5,006 bases of DNA from the NCBI GenBank assembly GCA_035461525.1, contig DATHVD010000056.1, forward strand, positions 1 to 5,006, written 5' to 3'. The position numbers were made by a program, and so were the translations under genes. A model generated the notes under the pieces. It was given only the letters and a program-made list of their open reading frames with translations. It had not been told where the DNA came from and made no database searches. Origin of the DNA: JAIBJN01 sp035461525. GTDB lineage: Bacteria > Actinomycetota > Thermoleophilia > Gaiellales > Gaiellaceae. Of the stretch, positions 4,939 through 5,006 are shown piece by piece (the first letter of the stretch is position 1; each line of letters starts with the position of its first letter).

Positions 4939-5006
4939 ATGAGCGCACGGATCGCGGTCGCCGCCGGGCTCCTCGTGCTGGGCGGATGCGGCGGGACGGG
5001 CTCGGA
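4939..5006 (+). CDS. Lipoprotein, 5' end only
   Basis: Only 22 complete codons are inside the window. They encode a short basic start (MSAR), a hydrophobic stretch (IAVAAGLLVL) and a lipobox LGGC with the lipidated cysteine at residue 17, followed by the usual flexible GGTGS. It should be anchored to the outer face of the cytoplasmic membrane after signal peptidase II cleavage. The ATG at 4939 follows GGAGGAGG (4930-4937); its first GGAGG is 4 nt away, a usable spacing. It lies 17 nt after the PepSY stop on the same strand, so the two are probably co-transcribed. The mature domain lies beyond the window, so the function cannot be named. Confidence 0.75.
   Translation, partial: MSARIAVAAGLLVLGGCGGTGS

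Overview
The window is very GC-rich (by eye above 70%), with long stop-free shadow frames on both strands. Its gene families (an F420-type PPOX enzyme, DUF1203, an OmpR-type two-component pair, PepSY) and its use of GTG/TTG starts point to a high-GC actinobacterium. A deep soil lineage such as Thermoleophilia is my guess, not something the sequence proves.

Left third (about 100-1800, plus strand). Two tandem small genes share a short N-terminal motif, SFxxGxQxAxxINNVxGD, which looks like the amyloid-signalling motifs of bacterial NLR-type conflict systems. The first (about 104-399) would be motif plus a two-helix membrane hairpin, but it is split between two frames and has no usable start codon, so it is called a pseudogene or an assembly error. 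The second (411-800) is intact: motif, helical middle and hydrophobic C-terminus. Next come a PPOX-class F420-dependent enzyme (839-1243), a weak candidate terminator, and a DUF1203 protein (TTG start at 1314) with a CxxC/HxxC cysteine pattern.

Middle and right (1844-4479, minus strand). A dihydrofolate reductase/RibD-C family protein (1844-2404) lies downstream of a sensor histidine kinase (2453-3808), which overlaps by 4 bp the end of an OmpR/PhoB-family response regulator (3805-4479). Transcription runs regulator, kinase, possibly then the reductase-like gene. The reductase-like gene and the DUF1203 gene converge on 1800-1843.

Right end (4480-5006, plus strand). Across a 127-bp divergent region from the regulator lies a small secreted PepSY-domain protein (4607-4921), followed 17 nt later by the start of a lipoprotein cut by the window edge (4939 onward). 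The divergent region holds an 11-bp-spaced direct repeat resembling a PHO box, placed 10 bp before a possible -10. The simplest reading is that the regulator controls its own operon and the envelope genes opposite. No rRNA, tRNA, CRISPR array, insertion sequence or integrase was seen.
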